From NCBI GenBank assembly GCA_018398805.1, contig JAGFBZ010002129.1, forward strand, positions 1,452,750 to 1,516,749: a stretch of DNA of 64,000 nt. Direction: 5' to 3'. Numbering within the stretch: the stretch's first letter is position 1; each line of letters begins with the position of its first letter. This stretch comes from Hirundichthys speculiger. Its lineage: Eukaryota; Chordata; Actinopteri; Beloniformes; Exocoetidae. The translations under genes were made by a program, and so were the position numbers. Positions 35,991 through 58,569 of the stretch are shown here, piece after piece. The notes below the pieces were generated by a model. It did no database searches. It was not told the origin of the DNA and saw nothing but the letters and a program-made list of their open reading frames with translations.

Positions 35991-38900
35991 TGATGGATGG
36001 TGCTGGCTTGTGGCTGCTAAGGTAAAGTGGTGGTGCTCCAACCAGCTGCCAGGCTCATTCCACCCATTTGGCCGTCTTTGGATGAACCAAGGTTGGGAGT
36101 CAACAGTCCCAAAAACTGGGTTTCAAACCAACCACTGTTCAGACCTGTCATACAGGGTTTGTTTAGTTTTTTTTTTTTTTTTAATTTCATCTTATCCTGT
36201 CTTCTGTTTATTCTGAAATGGAATCACACTAGTGGTCTGGTTGTGTCTTTCTTTTCGTCGTCTTGATTTTTTTTGGTAACTGAGCTATATTTTCCATTAA
36301 AACTCTTAGGTTTGAAACATTTTTTTCTATTAACATCTGTTATAATGAGCAGCCATGACAGTCAGAAAGTTGTTTATATATGGTAGAAGCTGAGGTTTCC
36401 AAAGCCAAAGTAGAGCCTAGAATAAACCCCAATGCCTCAAATCCAGATTGATTGAAGAGATGATGCTAAAAGTAGGGCAAGAGTGAAATGGAGAGGTAGG
36501 AGGAGGATGTTTAAACCATTTTTTCCTCTCTGCTGTTATGGAAACATGGTTTTCAGACTATATAGAGAGACGGAGACTGTAAATAGAGCAGCAAAACGAA
36601 AAGACGGAGGGAATGCTGTGCTTCTTAACAGCGTTGTAGTCGAGTCAGGAAACGAGTCTGAGTCCAGTCTCAAGTCCACAGTCGAGTCCAATCCAGTTAT
36701 CAGCTTTTTAGAACACACACATGGTCTTCAAACCGTTGGCATCTCCCAAACAAGCTGTTTTACGGGCATTGGCGCTACTTTTTCTTGGCTTCCTCGTTAC
36801 TCGTTACATTACGACATTAACATAACATGAGTATGACATCAAAGTTTCTGGTCGCATCTGGCAGCAAAACTCACGCAGAGCGAGCTTGGTACGCGTAAAT
36901 CACCTGTTGTGATAAGTCCATATTTCAGTAGGACTCCTGGTATTGTCCGTTAAAATGTTTCTTTTTCTTGGAAGTCGTAGGCTGTTCTTCTTTCTCTACA
37001 CTGTGCATTTTGCCCTTCACAAGGAAACTTTACAAAGAAGTCAGTTTCTTACCCATTTTGCTAGCTGGGTTAAATTTTCGCACTCAAGTGACCTAGATGT
37101 AACAGAGAGAATCCGGTCATTTTTCAAAATAAAAGATTTTTCAAAATAAAAGCTTGCTCTGACTCATATAATAAATAAAACTTAAATAGCTAGTTTTTTT
37201 CTTGCACGTCGGCCCGGAGCACTACATAGTACACTGGATCTATCCCACAGTGCACGAAGAGGACTGTATCACCAAAGATCACTCCATTAGCTGCTTGTGG
37301 TGTCTAAAACTTCATTCTGCTGATGAGCTTCCTCCATAGTTCCCACCAGAGAACCACCCTACATGGTGACTGGGATCCAGGGCACCGTGTAGTGAGTAGG
37401 GGGAGATTTTAGACAGTCCCATCATCCAATCCTGGACATTTTACTGTGAAGGAACATCTCTGTGCGTAGATATTGAACAGTTGGCCGTCATCAAACAGTT
37501 CAGTTCTGGACATGTCCTTAACAGAGTTCACCTGTGTTACTTGCCAGCTCACCTGTTGCCAGGCAACATACAAAACACCATTCATGGCTGGAGATTCCAG
37601 CCATGACTCGGTTTCATTCCCGTAACTTTGAAATTCCCTGCTGTTTTCTGACTAATTGTACTTTCTTTATTTTTCAGTTCATTTAATCCTCAATTTATCC
37701 TGGAGGGTGTAATAGAAACCATCTTTTGCTTTCATTTGCAGCCTCTGCGTGGCTGCAGGGAAAGCTTATCTAACCTCTCAAACATGCAATCAGGGTGCAC
37801 TGTGCATGCTGATCTGTACCTGGGCCCAAGCTTAGTTTTTGAGCAGTTGTAAAACACCTAGGAATCTCAGTGGCATGCAGACAGGACAGGAAAGAACATC
37901 CTCCTGTCTGCTATTAATTGCATTCTGCGAGACAATTAACAGGGTACAAGATGCAAATTCTACGTAGATGTTGGTAGAAGAAGGAAACTAGAACACAGAA
38001 TTATCACATGCATGCGTGATACTTGTATAATCTCTGCTCTGCTCAGCGTTTTAGTCCATTTTAGATAAGCTGTTCTCAGAAGTCGGTCACTGCATTCAGC
38101 TTCTTAGAACCCACGTCCTTCATGTGTGTTTTAAAAATTTTTCTGAGGTAGATTACATCGTCTGCATTATATTTATAAGCTTTTAGATTTTGTAAGGATT
38201 TCACACAGAAATTTAAAAAAGCACACACGGTTTAAGATGGATATGGAAAAGGGGGTATAATATGAGTCAGAACTACTATGTTTCGTCTTGCGCTCTGAGG
38301 GTTTTCAGACAAAAGACCCATTATGTTAATGTTTCCTTTATTGCCTAAGAGCTAAACTTCTGCTTTTGGAAAACCTGAGCCACTCTGTGGTTTCGTATTG
38401 CAATAAAAAAAAAAAAAAAGAAAAAACTTTCAAAGATGGTGTAGAGTCCCCCCTCCGCCCCCTCCTGCACTCTAGAAATGGGTCCCACACTTCCTCGCGC
38501 TGCAACGGGGGTGGGGGGTCTTTCCGGGTTCAAATGTCAACGCAGTGTTACAGTATGAATGAAGCATGCTTACATGAACATGTGAAGAAAAGAAAGACAG
38601 GGGGGTGGGGGGGAAGGACAGGAAAGGGGGAGGGAAGTGAGGTCTGTGGATGGGGGACATCTGTGTGATGGAGGGGGGGTTTGTGAAATATAGAAGCAAG
38701 GCGGGTACAAGTGTCTGATCATCATAAACCCATAAATGCCAGATTTTAAACCCCTCAGTGTTTACACTTAATGATGGATGGGTTTGTTTTGCAACAAACT
38801 GTGCATTTACAAGTTGCGAAATCTCTGCAGGAAAGCTATTTTTCTGCAGAACTGTCAGACGAAGGCCTGTTGATGTGCAGGCAGGCGGTCTTGCAATAGT

Positions 38901-40844
38901 GGATTTTTAAATTCCCTTCTCGCTCAAACACATCGCCGTACACACACTCTCTGATTAAGAACAAGCCCTCCCGTGTGTGTGATGATGAACACGGTTCACA
39001 GGTTAGAAAAAAAGGAAAACGAGATCGTTACCACCAGCTGGGACTTTTCGCCATAAAACCATAATCATAGCACTTCAGAAGATAATTCTCGTCTTGCATG
39101 GCAGAAGGCCGATTAAGGTTCTGCTAAGAGCTCGTGGTGACGCCTCACCTGAGCAGTCTTATGAGTCATTATGAGTCAATATCTGAATGGTAGCTGACTT
39201 TTAAAGAGGAAGCAAACATCCTTTATTCTGCCGTATTATCTACCTGTGGACGCGAGGGGAATCCCTAATGACACACACATGAATGGCGCTGTGCAAGAAC
39301 AAGGAAATGGGATTTGGACATTTACCAACAAATGTAACAGGGAAATGAAAAAAGATAAGCTCCTTCGCTCGTTCATTTTCACATGATGGCATCAGTTTCT
39401 CGTTGGCTTGTTATGTGATACGGAGAATTCAATCTGTCGCCGTCTGTTTTCAGCCTGTCAGTAACAAGCTGTTACATTTTAGCCGTTTAAATGCGGGTCG
39501 TGAATCATGCCGGTGTCCAACGAAGACATAAAACTGCTGTGAAACTCTTCTGAAATCAATCAATCACTTGCGGATTATTATTTCACATTGTAAAGTTTTC
39601 TTGTGGGGGAAATCCACTTCAGAACTGTCGACGTTGAATGGGAAAAAAGAAAACTGCAGGTGCTAACATGTTAATGTGGGTCACCTTCACAATAAATGAT
39701 TGGGCTAAAGGAAAAGGACAAGGTGTAACAAAACATGTGCACCTTTTTCCTGGCAAACAGATTGAAGCATTTCATAGTAGGAACTGGAACACTGGGAACC
39801 GAGCCATAAGACTGTCAGCACGGCCTGTGTTTCCTCTACTACAGCTTGTCAGCCTGTTCATTTATCTCAATTCTAATCTTCTGTTCATCTTTTAGTATCG
39901 GTATATTTCATGTAATAGTATATTGTTTTGCAATGTCTGTACATGAACCCAGAATACCTTGCTGTTATGTACTAACAGGAAATTTGAAAACACATTACTT
40001 CCTCATTTTGGGTCCCACAATCCCAGCGTTTTATGTGTTATGGCAACAATTGTCTCATCTGTTGACCCTAATTTTTGTCATAACATCAAGTCACATGATT
40101 AGAGTCAGTTGGAACTGACACAGCTGTTCATTTCAAACATTTTTTTCAGACTTTGAAGCGCTCCATCAACCAACAAACACAATGTACTCTTTTTTTTCAG
40201 CATCAAAAGAGCTTTTCTTTACAAAAGCTAAATTTAAATGTGTCAGATTGATGGGGTGAATATTTCAAGTTTCAAAAACAAATGGCCAAACAAGAATTTA
40301 AAGCTTTGGACATAAAGTGGATCACAACAAGTTTTAGTGCTTTAAAATGCATGCAAACAAGGGATGGGTGCATATATATATGTCTATATAGTGTTATACT
40401 CAAGTCTAGATTTCACAAGAAAAAAAAATCATGATTCTTGCAAAATTTGAGTTGATGAAATTTTTTTTTTTTTTTTTTTGAGTCTTGATATATAGTCCTG
40501 ACACGGACAATATTTGCTGTTTTACAACAACTTATTTTCTATTTTAGGACAATAAGCTGCAATTATGATCACACCCACAAGCATAACACCTCCTGCTCTT
40601 ACACCCAACGAGAGGCTAACTAGGTAAAATGAACTTAGCCACCATGAAAAGCAACAAAAGGACCAAGAATTCAAAGTTCCAAAACTCCAAGAGTCTTTCA
40701 GAATTTACATTTTTAAATCAGCACATGCTGAATGAATATAAACAGGTTTGTCCTGACCAGAAACAGATTCTTAATGTCAAAAAACGCCATCGTAGACTGA
40801 GTTTGAGCAGGAAATCTGACACAGCCGGCTGAGACAGCAAGCTA
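35991..40844. other. gene-free interval
   Basis: No gene is supported. It contains degenerate GAGTC-type tandem sequence at about 36,640-36,697, a probable worn element near 37,190-37,300, A- and T-runs, and low-repeat complex sequence at about 38,880-39,560 that may include conserved non-coding DNA. Open frames are short and lack recognisable domains. Confidence 0.35.
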
Positions 40845-41790
40845 AGGCAAGTTTATTTGTATTGCACATTTCATACACAAAGGCAACTCAAAGTGCATTG
40901 CAAAGGCATTAAGATGAAAAGAATATAAAACAAAGTAATTCAGTTAATTAAAAAAAACCATAAGAAAGCAAATAAAATGCATTATAAAATCACTAAAAAA
41001 AACAAATTTAGACAAAAAAAGGAATTGAACTAAGCTAAGAGTAGATGAGTAAAAAACAGTGCAGTAACAGGAGCAGCATAAAATTATACTAAACAAAAGC
41101 ATGAGAAAACAGCATTGTTTTCAGATTAATCTTAAATGTGGTTAGAGGACATTTAATATCAACAGGAAGTTTTTTCCATCATAGCAGCGAAATGAATTTT
41201 CACCCTGTTTGGTCCAAACCAAATGCTATCAGCTGTCTGCCCCATAAAGATCTCAGAGGTCTCCTTTGTTTATATTCTACAAGGAGATCTTATATGTATT
41301 TTGGCCCCATACTTTATTAATTTGTAAAGTTACCACCACACTATTCAGTCTATTCTGTAGGTAACTGGATCTCAGAACAGGAGAAATGTTCTTAGTTCTC
41401 CTGGTCTCTGAATGAGCTGAAGCTCTCTTCTCGTCTTTTTGGGAAAACCAAACAGAGCAGCGTTACTGTAGTCAAATCTGATGGACGTGACGGCATGGAT
41501 GAGCATCTCTAAATCTCTGAACATCAGATCTCAGTCTCTTGAGGTGATAAAAAAGCTGTTTAGTTCCCGCCTTGATGTGACCGCTGAAGCTCAGGTCTAA
41601 GTCAATTAAAACTCTAAGATTCCTAATCTGGGTTTTAGTCTTGAGCAACTTTTGCTCTTTCAATTTTGTTACCAGACATAATTATTTCACTCTTGTCTTA
41701 ATTTAAATAGAAAAAAGCTTGATTGCACCCAGCTATTCACATGCTCCAAGCACTGACAGAGTGAGTCTAATAGACCAGGGTCATTTGGTT
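40845..41790 (-). mobile_element. LINE 3' region, minus orientation, decayed
   Basis: The plus strand begins with the common fish motif AAGTTTATTTGTATTGCACA (TTTCATACAC follows), the antisense of a LINE 3' UTR. The minus strand at about 41,660-41,475 reads RNLRVLIDLDLSFSGHIKAG then TKQLFYHLKRL, the 'VRNLGVTFDLDLSFSSHIK..KSAFYHLK' block of fish LINE reverse transcriptase C-termini. Frames are broken. Confidence 0.75.
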
Positions 41791-41799
41791 AATAACCCT

Positions 41800-41878
41800 A
41801 AGACAACAAATGTTGGTGACCACAGCTATTTACCTGAGCGTCATCTGCAAAGCTGTGGTCACCAACATTTGTTGTCTT
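41800..41878. repeat. 79-bp hairpin with perfect 28-bp arms
   Basis: 41,800-41,827 and 41,851-41,878 are exact reverse complements (AAGACAACAAATGTTGGTGA then CCACAGCT), separated by 23 bases. It adjoins the LINE relic. The size suits a foldback or a pre-miRNA-like structure. Confidence 0.85.
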
Positions 41879-42069
41879 GTTTGATCTGACCCAGAAATAT
41901 ATAGAGTAGTCCATGGTTATGGTGGTCCATGGTAACCATGATGCAGATGTGGCCTGGGATGAAACGAAGTTGACACCCCTGGCTTAGACAGTTACTATTG
42001 AGAGAGAAGACAGATTCTCCTCCATTTTGATGAAAAATTAGATTTGTTGTCTTAAATAAAAACTGTGGG

Positions 42070-42430
42070 CTCCATAGGAAGTTCCATCCATCATCTATAC
42101 CCGTTTCATCCTCTGAAGGGTCACGGGGATCTGCTGGAGCCTATCCCAGCCGTCTACGGGCGAAAGGCAGGGGTACACCCTGGACAGGTCACCAGTCCAT
42201 CGCAGGGCCACATGCAGACAAACAACCACTCACACTCACTCCTACGGGCAATTTAGAACCACCAATTAACCTGATATGCATGTCTTTGGACTGTGGGAGG
42301 AAGCCGGAGTACCCGGAGGAAACCCACGCTAGCATGGGGAGAACATGCAAACTGCAAACTCCACACAGAAAGGCCCTTGCCGAGGTTCGAACCAGGAACC
42401 TTCTAGCCATCGTGCTGTTCCATAGGAAAT
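42070..42430 (+). repeat. L2-tail-like dispersed fish repeat
   Basis: Well-preserved copy of a very common teleost repeat: GGAGCCTATCCCAGCCGTCT, CAGGTCACCAGTCCATCGCA, TTTGGACTGTGGGAGGAAGC, GTACCCGGAGGAAACCCACG, GGGAGAACATGCAAACT. Degenerate relatives are at 22,310-22,395, 25,380-25,690 and 35,325-35,360. I recall it as LINE-derived but cannot assign it to a named family. Confidence 0.8.
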
Positions 42431-42779
42431 TAATGAAAAAAAAATCATTTTTAGTTTTCAAACTCCCTAGCTCTGTTTAAGTTGTGAACTGCCGCCCATC
42501 GTGATGGGATAGGACTCTGTTTTATGTAATTAGTTAATTAACAATTCTGTTTGCTGGTTTAGGAAACAGTTCATCCATGTCTGAAAGACGTCATCGCAGT
42601 CGACAAGAAAATTAGTCGGTCGTTTTGGCGTTTTAAATGCGTTTTTTTGTTAAGAAAAGTGTATAGAAAATTTTAAGAAAGTATAGAAAATTAACCATAA
42701 AACGGAATTAATAAAAATGATAATGGTTTCATTTTCACAACAACATACAACAGGGGTGTGCTTTGTAACGTCTGTCTCA

Positions 42780-53030
<10,251 letters not shown>

Positions 53031-53151
53031 GCGAGCTGCCACGTCACCTGCTGGACGGACTCAAAGCATGATGGGATATGCAGTTGCCAGATGGAGGCTG
53101 GTGTTATCTTTGTTTGCTGTACATTTACCCCTTCCACTGTTTAATTCAACA

Positions 53152-53157
53152 ATTAAA
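53152..53157 (+). terminator. psma6: psma6 poly(A) signal (variant)
   Basis: ATTAAA about 120 bases after the stop codon, the best candidate for the 3' end. The A-run directly after it is genomic. A very short 3' UTR is usual for proteasome genes. Confidence 0.6.
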
Positions 53158-53169
53158 AAAAAAAGTTTT

Positions 53170-54512
53170 TGGAGTAAAAACATCCATTCTCGTGTTTATT
53201 TTGCATCGCTCTCATTTTCACCACGTACGCAGCCGTTTCCAGCTCGTGTTGAGTTTCTGGCGTTAAAACGCATGAAGGCTTTTTAGCTCGTGGGCCTGTA
53301 AACTGACGTCTGCTCAGAGGTGCTCAGGTTAGCAGCCGGTGAAACCGTTTATGGGAACATAAACCTGCGCTCTGCCTCTGGGCTTCCTGTTGTGGCTCTC
53401 AGCGCTTTAAAATCACAACATACCGAGGTGTTAGGAGGTTATTTTACTACGCCGTGAATCATGTGGAACAGATTTGACCTCGTTTTCTCTCCATCTTTAA
53501 GCAACACGCGGCGTGTCAGAAATAGATTACCTCAATTTACCGGAAATATACTTGCAAGAGACTTGAGATTTGGTGAAGAATTCCTGTCAGTGATCGTAAC
53601 CGGCTCACCAATCCCAGAAGATTTTTGTCATCGGCGTGATTAGAAACGGCATGCCTTTGACTAAGCGCTCAGTTTCATTACATCACTCTGCAGCTAACGG
53701 CAAATTAGATGCAGAAAGATGGTGAGACGTTGCGATTCCTCGTGAAATCAGTAATGTTAGGGACTTTTTGTTTAAATAAAAGTTAACAGTTTATACAGTC
53801 TGTAAGTGCTCCCTGGGCTATTGTACAATCCGCCTGTAATTTTGTACGGGTGTTCAGCACAGCCAATGTTTCCGACAGTAACTTGGGTTTTTCTGCGTCG
53901 ACTTCTGTCTCCAGGTTTCCTCCATTTAGGGGAAAAGGCCCGACGCTGCCGTTTATTTGGGAGAAATTCCTCTCCGAAAAAGAAATTCCTGACTTTGTCT
54001 AAAAGGGAAGGCTTGTACTGACCAGACAAGCAGCAGCAAAGTTTCCTGGTGGTTATGACACAGCAATAAATCCTAACTGTCTCGCAAATTTTCCCCTTAT
54101 TTGTATAAAACATTTCCTTCTCGGTACATCTACCCAGAAGCGCGAGTTCCTCGGCGCTATTCATCAAAGTCGGGACGGAATATTTAAGTACATTAAGTTC
54201 CTCTTATGCTGCCCAGGGACTTTTAGCGCGGTGAGTCAGAGACCTGCTGACCTCGCCCAACAAAGGAAATCCCATACTGTTCCAAGAGTGGCGCAGTTGC
54301 TTTTTTTTTTTTTTTTTTTTTTTTTTTTCTTGGTCTGTCGTTTACAAGTCAGGGTGATGACTCCCTCATGACTCTGCGCAAGTGAGAAATGACGCTGGTT
54401 TTAGACGGTGGAAAGGCCACAGAACAGTCATCCCCATAAGGAGGGAAATTCAACTCTTGGCTCACAAAGCAGAAAGACGCCAGATCTGTTTACGTTCATA
54501 AACTTATTTTTT
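53170..54512. other. intergenic region between convergent psma6 and nfkbia
   Basis: No gene is supported. A 131-codon minus-strand frame (53,772-54,167) has no recognisable domain. A T-run of nearly 30 lies at 54,300-54,328. Nothing else stands out. Confidence 0.4.
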
Positions 54513-54518
54513 TTTATT
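54513..54518 (-). terminator. nfkbia: nfkbia poly(A) signal
   Basis: Reads AATAAA on the minus strand, about 380 bases after the stop codon. The 3' UTR (54,519-54,897) is AT-rich near its end, with several ATTT and TTTA motifs of the kind seen in unstable mRNAs. Confidence 0.6.
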
Positions 54519-54897
54519 TTGAACACTTCGATAATAGTGTTTTAAATTCACACTAAGTACAAAAATAATATCCTCTGTATTTACAATATATTACACACTT
54601 ATATACACACACATACAATAAGATATTTCTGCAGTTGCTGAAGGACCATAATGGAGGTCGTGGTCTCTCGTGGGTTTTTCTGCAATCTTGGCCGAACGTG
54701 GCCGGGAGCGACCGGACCGCCATCTTCTTTCTCGCTTGCAGTCCCGGGGTCAGCGTCTTTGGGCCCGGACCTCGGACGGGTAAGGGAGTGGTAAGGGGGG
54801 GGGGGGGCCCGTGAGCTGATTTGTTCCCCGTCGGGAGCCGTGTCTCAGCAAACCCAGTAGCAGCTTGATGTTTCCACCACCAGCAGAGGAAGGCGCT

Positions 54898-56793
54898 TTA
54901 CTTTCCGAACTTTATGTCATCATACAGCTGTAGACGAGAAAAAAAACACATTTATAAGGACTTATTTTTTTTTTTTTTTTAGGATATGATTGTAAAGAAC
55001 TCCTAATGAGTCGGGACCGTGCCGGGTACTGACCTCTTCCTCTAACAGGTCCAGCTCGTCCATGTCGCTGTCGTCCGACTCGCTGTCGGGGAGCTCCCTC
55101 AGCTCCTGCGCCGTCCTCGCGTACAGCTGGCTGCGGATCTCCTCGTTCTGGCGCCCGTACGTGAGGTGGTACGGCGCGAAACCGCCGTAGTTTAAGCAGT
55201 TGGCGTTGGCGCCGAGCTCGAGGAGGCGAGTGACCAGCGTGGGGTTCTCGAGATCCACCGCGAGGTGGAGGGCCGTCCGTCCACTGCATGGTTCCTACAG
55301 GAAACAAAAAATATAAATGATTAGATCCCGTTGTTTTTCCTTTTTTTATTGGAAAAAGTAAACGACTAGCTTCTTTTTGAAGACGCCTACCTGTGCGTTG
55401 ATGTCTGCGCCCAGCCGAACGAGGCTTTCCACCAGAGAAATATAACCGTTGATGGATGCCAAGTGGAGACAGTTGTGTCCTGTTGAGAGGAAAAAAGCCC
55501 GGTTAACAACCCATTTCGGCGAACCGCGACTTCAGAGGTTCGTCTTCATTTGCTTGAGCTAAAATCTCACCACTGTAGTTGGGGAAGGACACGACGGAGG
55601 CCAGGTGGCGCTGGCAGTTCTGGGTGATGACGCCGAAGCAGGCGAGGGAGCCCCGCTTGCAGGCGATGTGGAGCGCCGTGTTCCCGCTGTTGTCGACCAG
55701 CAGCGGGTCGGCGCCGGCCTTCAGGAGCCTCTCCACTACGAACGGCTGCTCCGTGATCACTGCCAGGTGGAGGGCGGTCTGCGTTTAAAAAAAAAAAAAA
55801 CACCGTTATAATCTGCTCATTCCACCGTGCTGACGTGGCGGGTTTTTTTTATTTTAGCGTCGTGCTGATGGTCACCTGTCTTTGGTGGTTCTGGATGTTG
55901 AGGAACGGGTGCTTGTGAGACAGTTTGATCATCTGGGTGGCGTGTTCGGTGGCTTCGTGAATGATGGCCAGGTGGAGAAGCCTGTGAGGGGGGGGAGGGG
56001 GAGGGGGATAAACAAAAAAAAAAAAGGTTGGTTAAAACAGTGCATTTAATTTAAATAAACATTTAAATAAAGAATCCACACGCGGGGGAATCGGCTCATA
56101 GCTGAAGAGAGAACAAAGGCTGAGCAGTGGAGCGTTTCGCAAGAATGGAGTTTTGTCGGGTTATTTCCACCAGTTGTGGCTTGACACATCTGATGCTTTA
56201 TCTGTTACTGGCAGCGGTCCAGGGACTTTCCTGAATGCGCAGAGCGGACTTTAGCACCGCCCAGCCTGCGCTCCGTGCGCACAAACACACACACTCCAGT
56301 GCGCACTTATCTGCACACACACACACACATACATACACATGCACACACACACTTTTTTTTTTTTTATTTGTTTTGTTTAAAGCCCTTTCCAATTTTTTTT
56401 AATGCAACTTTCCACATTTCAATGCCTTCTTTTGCAGCTTTTCTTTTAAAGAAAATATAAAGTTGCGCTGCGCTCCGGTGCACCGCCTTTGTTCCAACTC
56501 GCGCAAAAAAACATAAACAAAAAATGACTGCCGACATTTGAAAAAAGAAAATCCACTTACGTGTCCCCGTCGTCGGTCACGGCCGTCCTCCAGGGCTCGT
56601 ATTCCACACTGAGCTCCTCGCGCTCGCTCACGGTCATGTCCTCAAACTCGCTCACGAGCTCGTCGTCCTTCAGCGAGTCCAGGCCGCTGTCAAAGCGGTC
56701 CTCGTGTAAATGGGCGCCTTTCCCGTTTTTGCCCTCCATCCTGTCGAGGTTAAAATCCATGGGAGCGTGGCTGGGCACTCTGTGTCCGTCCAT
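54898..56793 (-). CDS. nfkbia: NF-kappa-B inhibitor alpha (I-kappa-B alpha)
   Basis: Six coding exons in transcript order: 56793-56561, 55981-55876, 55778-55571, 55479-55391, 55294-55034, 54927-54898. All have GT-AG ends and joined phases; the product is 308 aa (human 317). Residues 35-40 are the DSGLDS phosphodegron: IKK would phosphorylate Ser36 and Ser40, and Lys22 and Lys25 lie just upstream as likely ubiquitin sites. Ankyrin repeats span about 75-272, with recognisable [56 protein letters not shown] and the last repeat [14 protein letters not shown]. The acidic PEST-like tail (about 273-299, [20 protein letters not shown]) precedes LYDDIKFGK. It binds Rel/NF-kB dimers and holds them in the cytoplasm until IKK signalling leads to its proteasomal destruction. 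I chose the ATG at 56,793 (AAACATGGA context); the frame is open to an earlier ATG at 56,925, but that lies inside the promoter. Which teleost ohnologue (a or b) this is cannot be told. Confidence 0.97.
56285..56352. repeat. (CA)n microsatellites in nfkbia intron 1
   Basis: Several interrupted CA runs and an adjacent T-run on the plus strand. Confidence 0.85.
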
Positions 56794-56960
56794 GTTTGAG
56801 CTCGCGACTGTGCTTGTCTGTAGGTCCGACTGCGTCCGTGCGTCAGGGAAGAGTGGTGCCGCTGAGGGAAGCGTCGGCGCGCTTATGTGCGCTCTGAGGG
56901 GCGGAGCCTTGGCGGGGATTTCCATTGACTTATCTTAGAAAAGCAAGGGAAATCACACGG
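56794..56960 (-). promoter_or_regulatory. nfkbia: nfkbia promoter with kappa-B site
   Basis: A consensus kappa-B site, GGGGATTTCC on the plus strand (GGAAATCCCC on the coding strand), lies at 56,914-56,923. Going downstream on the minus strand there are GC boxes (CCCCGCC, CCGCCCC) and a TATA-like CATAAGCG near 56,880. This layout of kappa-B, Sp1 and TATA resembles the mammalian NFKBIA promoter, in which NF-kB induces its own inhibitor. A (TG)n and T/A tract lies just upstream (56,960-57,030). Confidence 0.7.
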
Positions 56961-57747
56961 TGTATGTGTGTGTCTGTGTGTGTGTTTTTTTTTGTTTTTT
57001 CCAAAAAAAAAAAAAAAAATCCCCCCTAAAAAAATCGACACTCAGAATGAAAATGTGTAATTTCCTATTTGACAACTGTTTTCACCTGTGGGTTAGGGGA
57101 CATGTCACTGGTGATTTCAGTGAATGACAAATGAGGGGCATGAATGGATCTTGAAGAATTCCCTTCATGCACAGGGGAAATTATGGGTTTCGAGCCAAGT
57201 GGCAAACCAAAATATAGAAATGTACCTTTTCCTACTACTTCTGACCACAGCGCGTGCAAACCTCCAACATTAAAAATGTACACCGGCAGTTTGGAATAGC
57301 CCACTACCAAACCATTAACCAATACAGTCATCATTAATTAGAAGTATTTTATATATAATATATTGGCTTTGTCAAACTAAAACTGCAAAGTCTAGAATTG
57401 TAAGTAATCTTAAGTAAATAATTCACTGTAACTAAAGCACTTGGACAGTCTTATACAATCAAATTCTGCAATATGTTCGGTGCAGGTTTAATGTGTTCAT
57501 CATGATTGCATTTACTCTCCCTAATCAAATTAAAAGCTTGGATTTAGAAATACACAAGTAATTACATTTTCATATGCTAGAGTAGTGTTTTAAAAATTAA
57601 AAAAAAAGCTACAATCTTCAGGGAGCTGACAGGAAGGTATCAGGATTTCCTTAAGACTGTATTAAAAGAACTGGACAAATCCTGTGTGACGTCACCCATA
57701 GGTTTTTATGAGGAGGGCTTTTGAAGTCTGTTTTTTTGGAGCTCACT

Positions 57748-58318
57748 TAAGGCTGATTTATGCTTCTGCGTAGCATTTACCCATGTAGGCTACCCCTACA
57801 CCATTTTCTTACATTTTTACCCGTTCTTTAGCTTATGTAAATAGCTTAATGAATAATAGCTCTTACTTGGCTATCGGTAATATTTTGGATTTTTTTTTTT
57901 AAATACAGCCATCTTTTAATAAGTTTATTTTTTGTTGAATTTCCCTTCTGGGATTAATAAAGTATTTTTTTAATGTCGCTCTGTAGTTACACCACAAACC
58001 ACTAGATGGCGCTGTAGCTCACAGTGTCAAATTTCCTTTTCTTCACTTGCTGTACGCAGCTCAGACATGGAAACGAAGCAAATTAAGTATATTTTACGTG
58101 AGTCTGCGCTGATAAATGTTGGGTATCAGTCGTTTCTACAAACATCAGTCTACCCGATGACAAAGAAGAAGCAGCGGTGAGAAAATACGTAGAATATCAA
58201 ATCTACCGAGCAGACCAGTCACGTTTATTGTGGTCCACGTCAACGCAAAGCGCAGCTGCATTTGGGGAGAGGTGCATGTTAGGATCCTACGTAGGCTACG
58301 GGGAATAAATCAGCCTTT
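57748..58318. mobile_element. DNA transposon-like element with inverted ends
   Basis: Starts AAGGCTGATTTATGCTTCTG and ends GGAATAAATCAGCCTT; the outer 13 bases are inverted repeats. CTACGTAGGCTACG-like sequence near the right end mirrors GTAGGCTACCCC near the left. Flanking target duplications are not clear. It includes a worn LINE tail (CCCTTCTGGGATTAATAAAG at about 57,943) and a CTCF-like motif. No transposase frame. Confidence 0.6.
58000..58014 (+). promoter_or_regulatory. CTCF-like motif inside a transposon
   Basis: CCACTAGATGGCGCT matches CCASYAGRKGGCRSY at all positions. It lies 1.2 kb upstream of nfkbia, in the element 57,748-58,318. Binding is not demonstrated. Confidence 0.45.
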
Positions 58319-58344
58319 AGGAGCGCTCTCCGTAAAACCCCGGT

Positions 58345-58470
58345 TAATCCAAAAACCCAGAAATGGGATGGTTACCTGTTGGTTGCAGCTGACCCAGGTT
58401 CAAGTCCCGACCTCTGATTTTGAATTTACCTTTATGGGATAAATAAAGTATTTTTTATTTATTTATTTAC
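58345..58470 (+). mobile_element. SINE fragment with tRNA-like B box
   Basis: GGTTGCAGCTGACCCAGGTT followed by CAAGTCCC carries a GGTTCAAGTCC B box of Pol III promoters. The fragment ends TTTATGGGATAAATAAAGTA and (TTTA)n, a LINE-type tail. The 5' half with the A box is missing or unrecognisable. It is not a tRNA gene. Confidence 0.55.
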
Positions 58471-58569
58471 TGCATGTCATCATGTAATGAAAGTTAGGTG
58501 TCATCACAGGTTAACACAAGCTCAGGCTAAGATAGCTATTGAGACTAGACGTCCCAATTAACTATAAAC

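Noticed and set aside
56794..56925. Translation start of nfkbia at 56,925, giving a 352-aa protein
   Set aside because: The extra 44 codons contain the kappa-B site, GC boxes and TATA-like sequence, and the upstream ATG has a weak context. The ATG at 56,793 has a better context and gives a length near that of human I-kappa-B alpha.
58380..58410. tRNA gene suggested by GGTTCAAGTCC
   Set aside because: Only the B box is present. No A box, acceptor stem or cloverleaf, and it ends in a LINE-type tail, so it is a SINE fragment.
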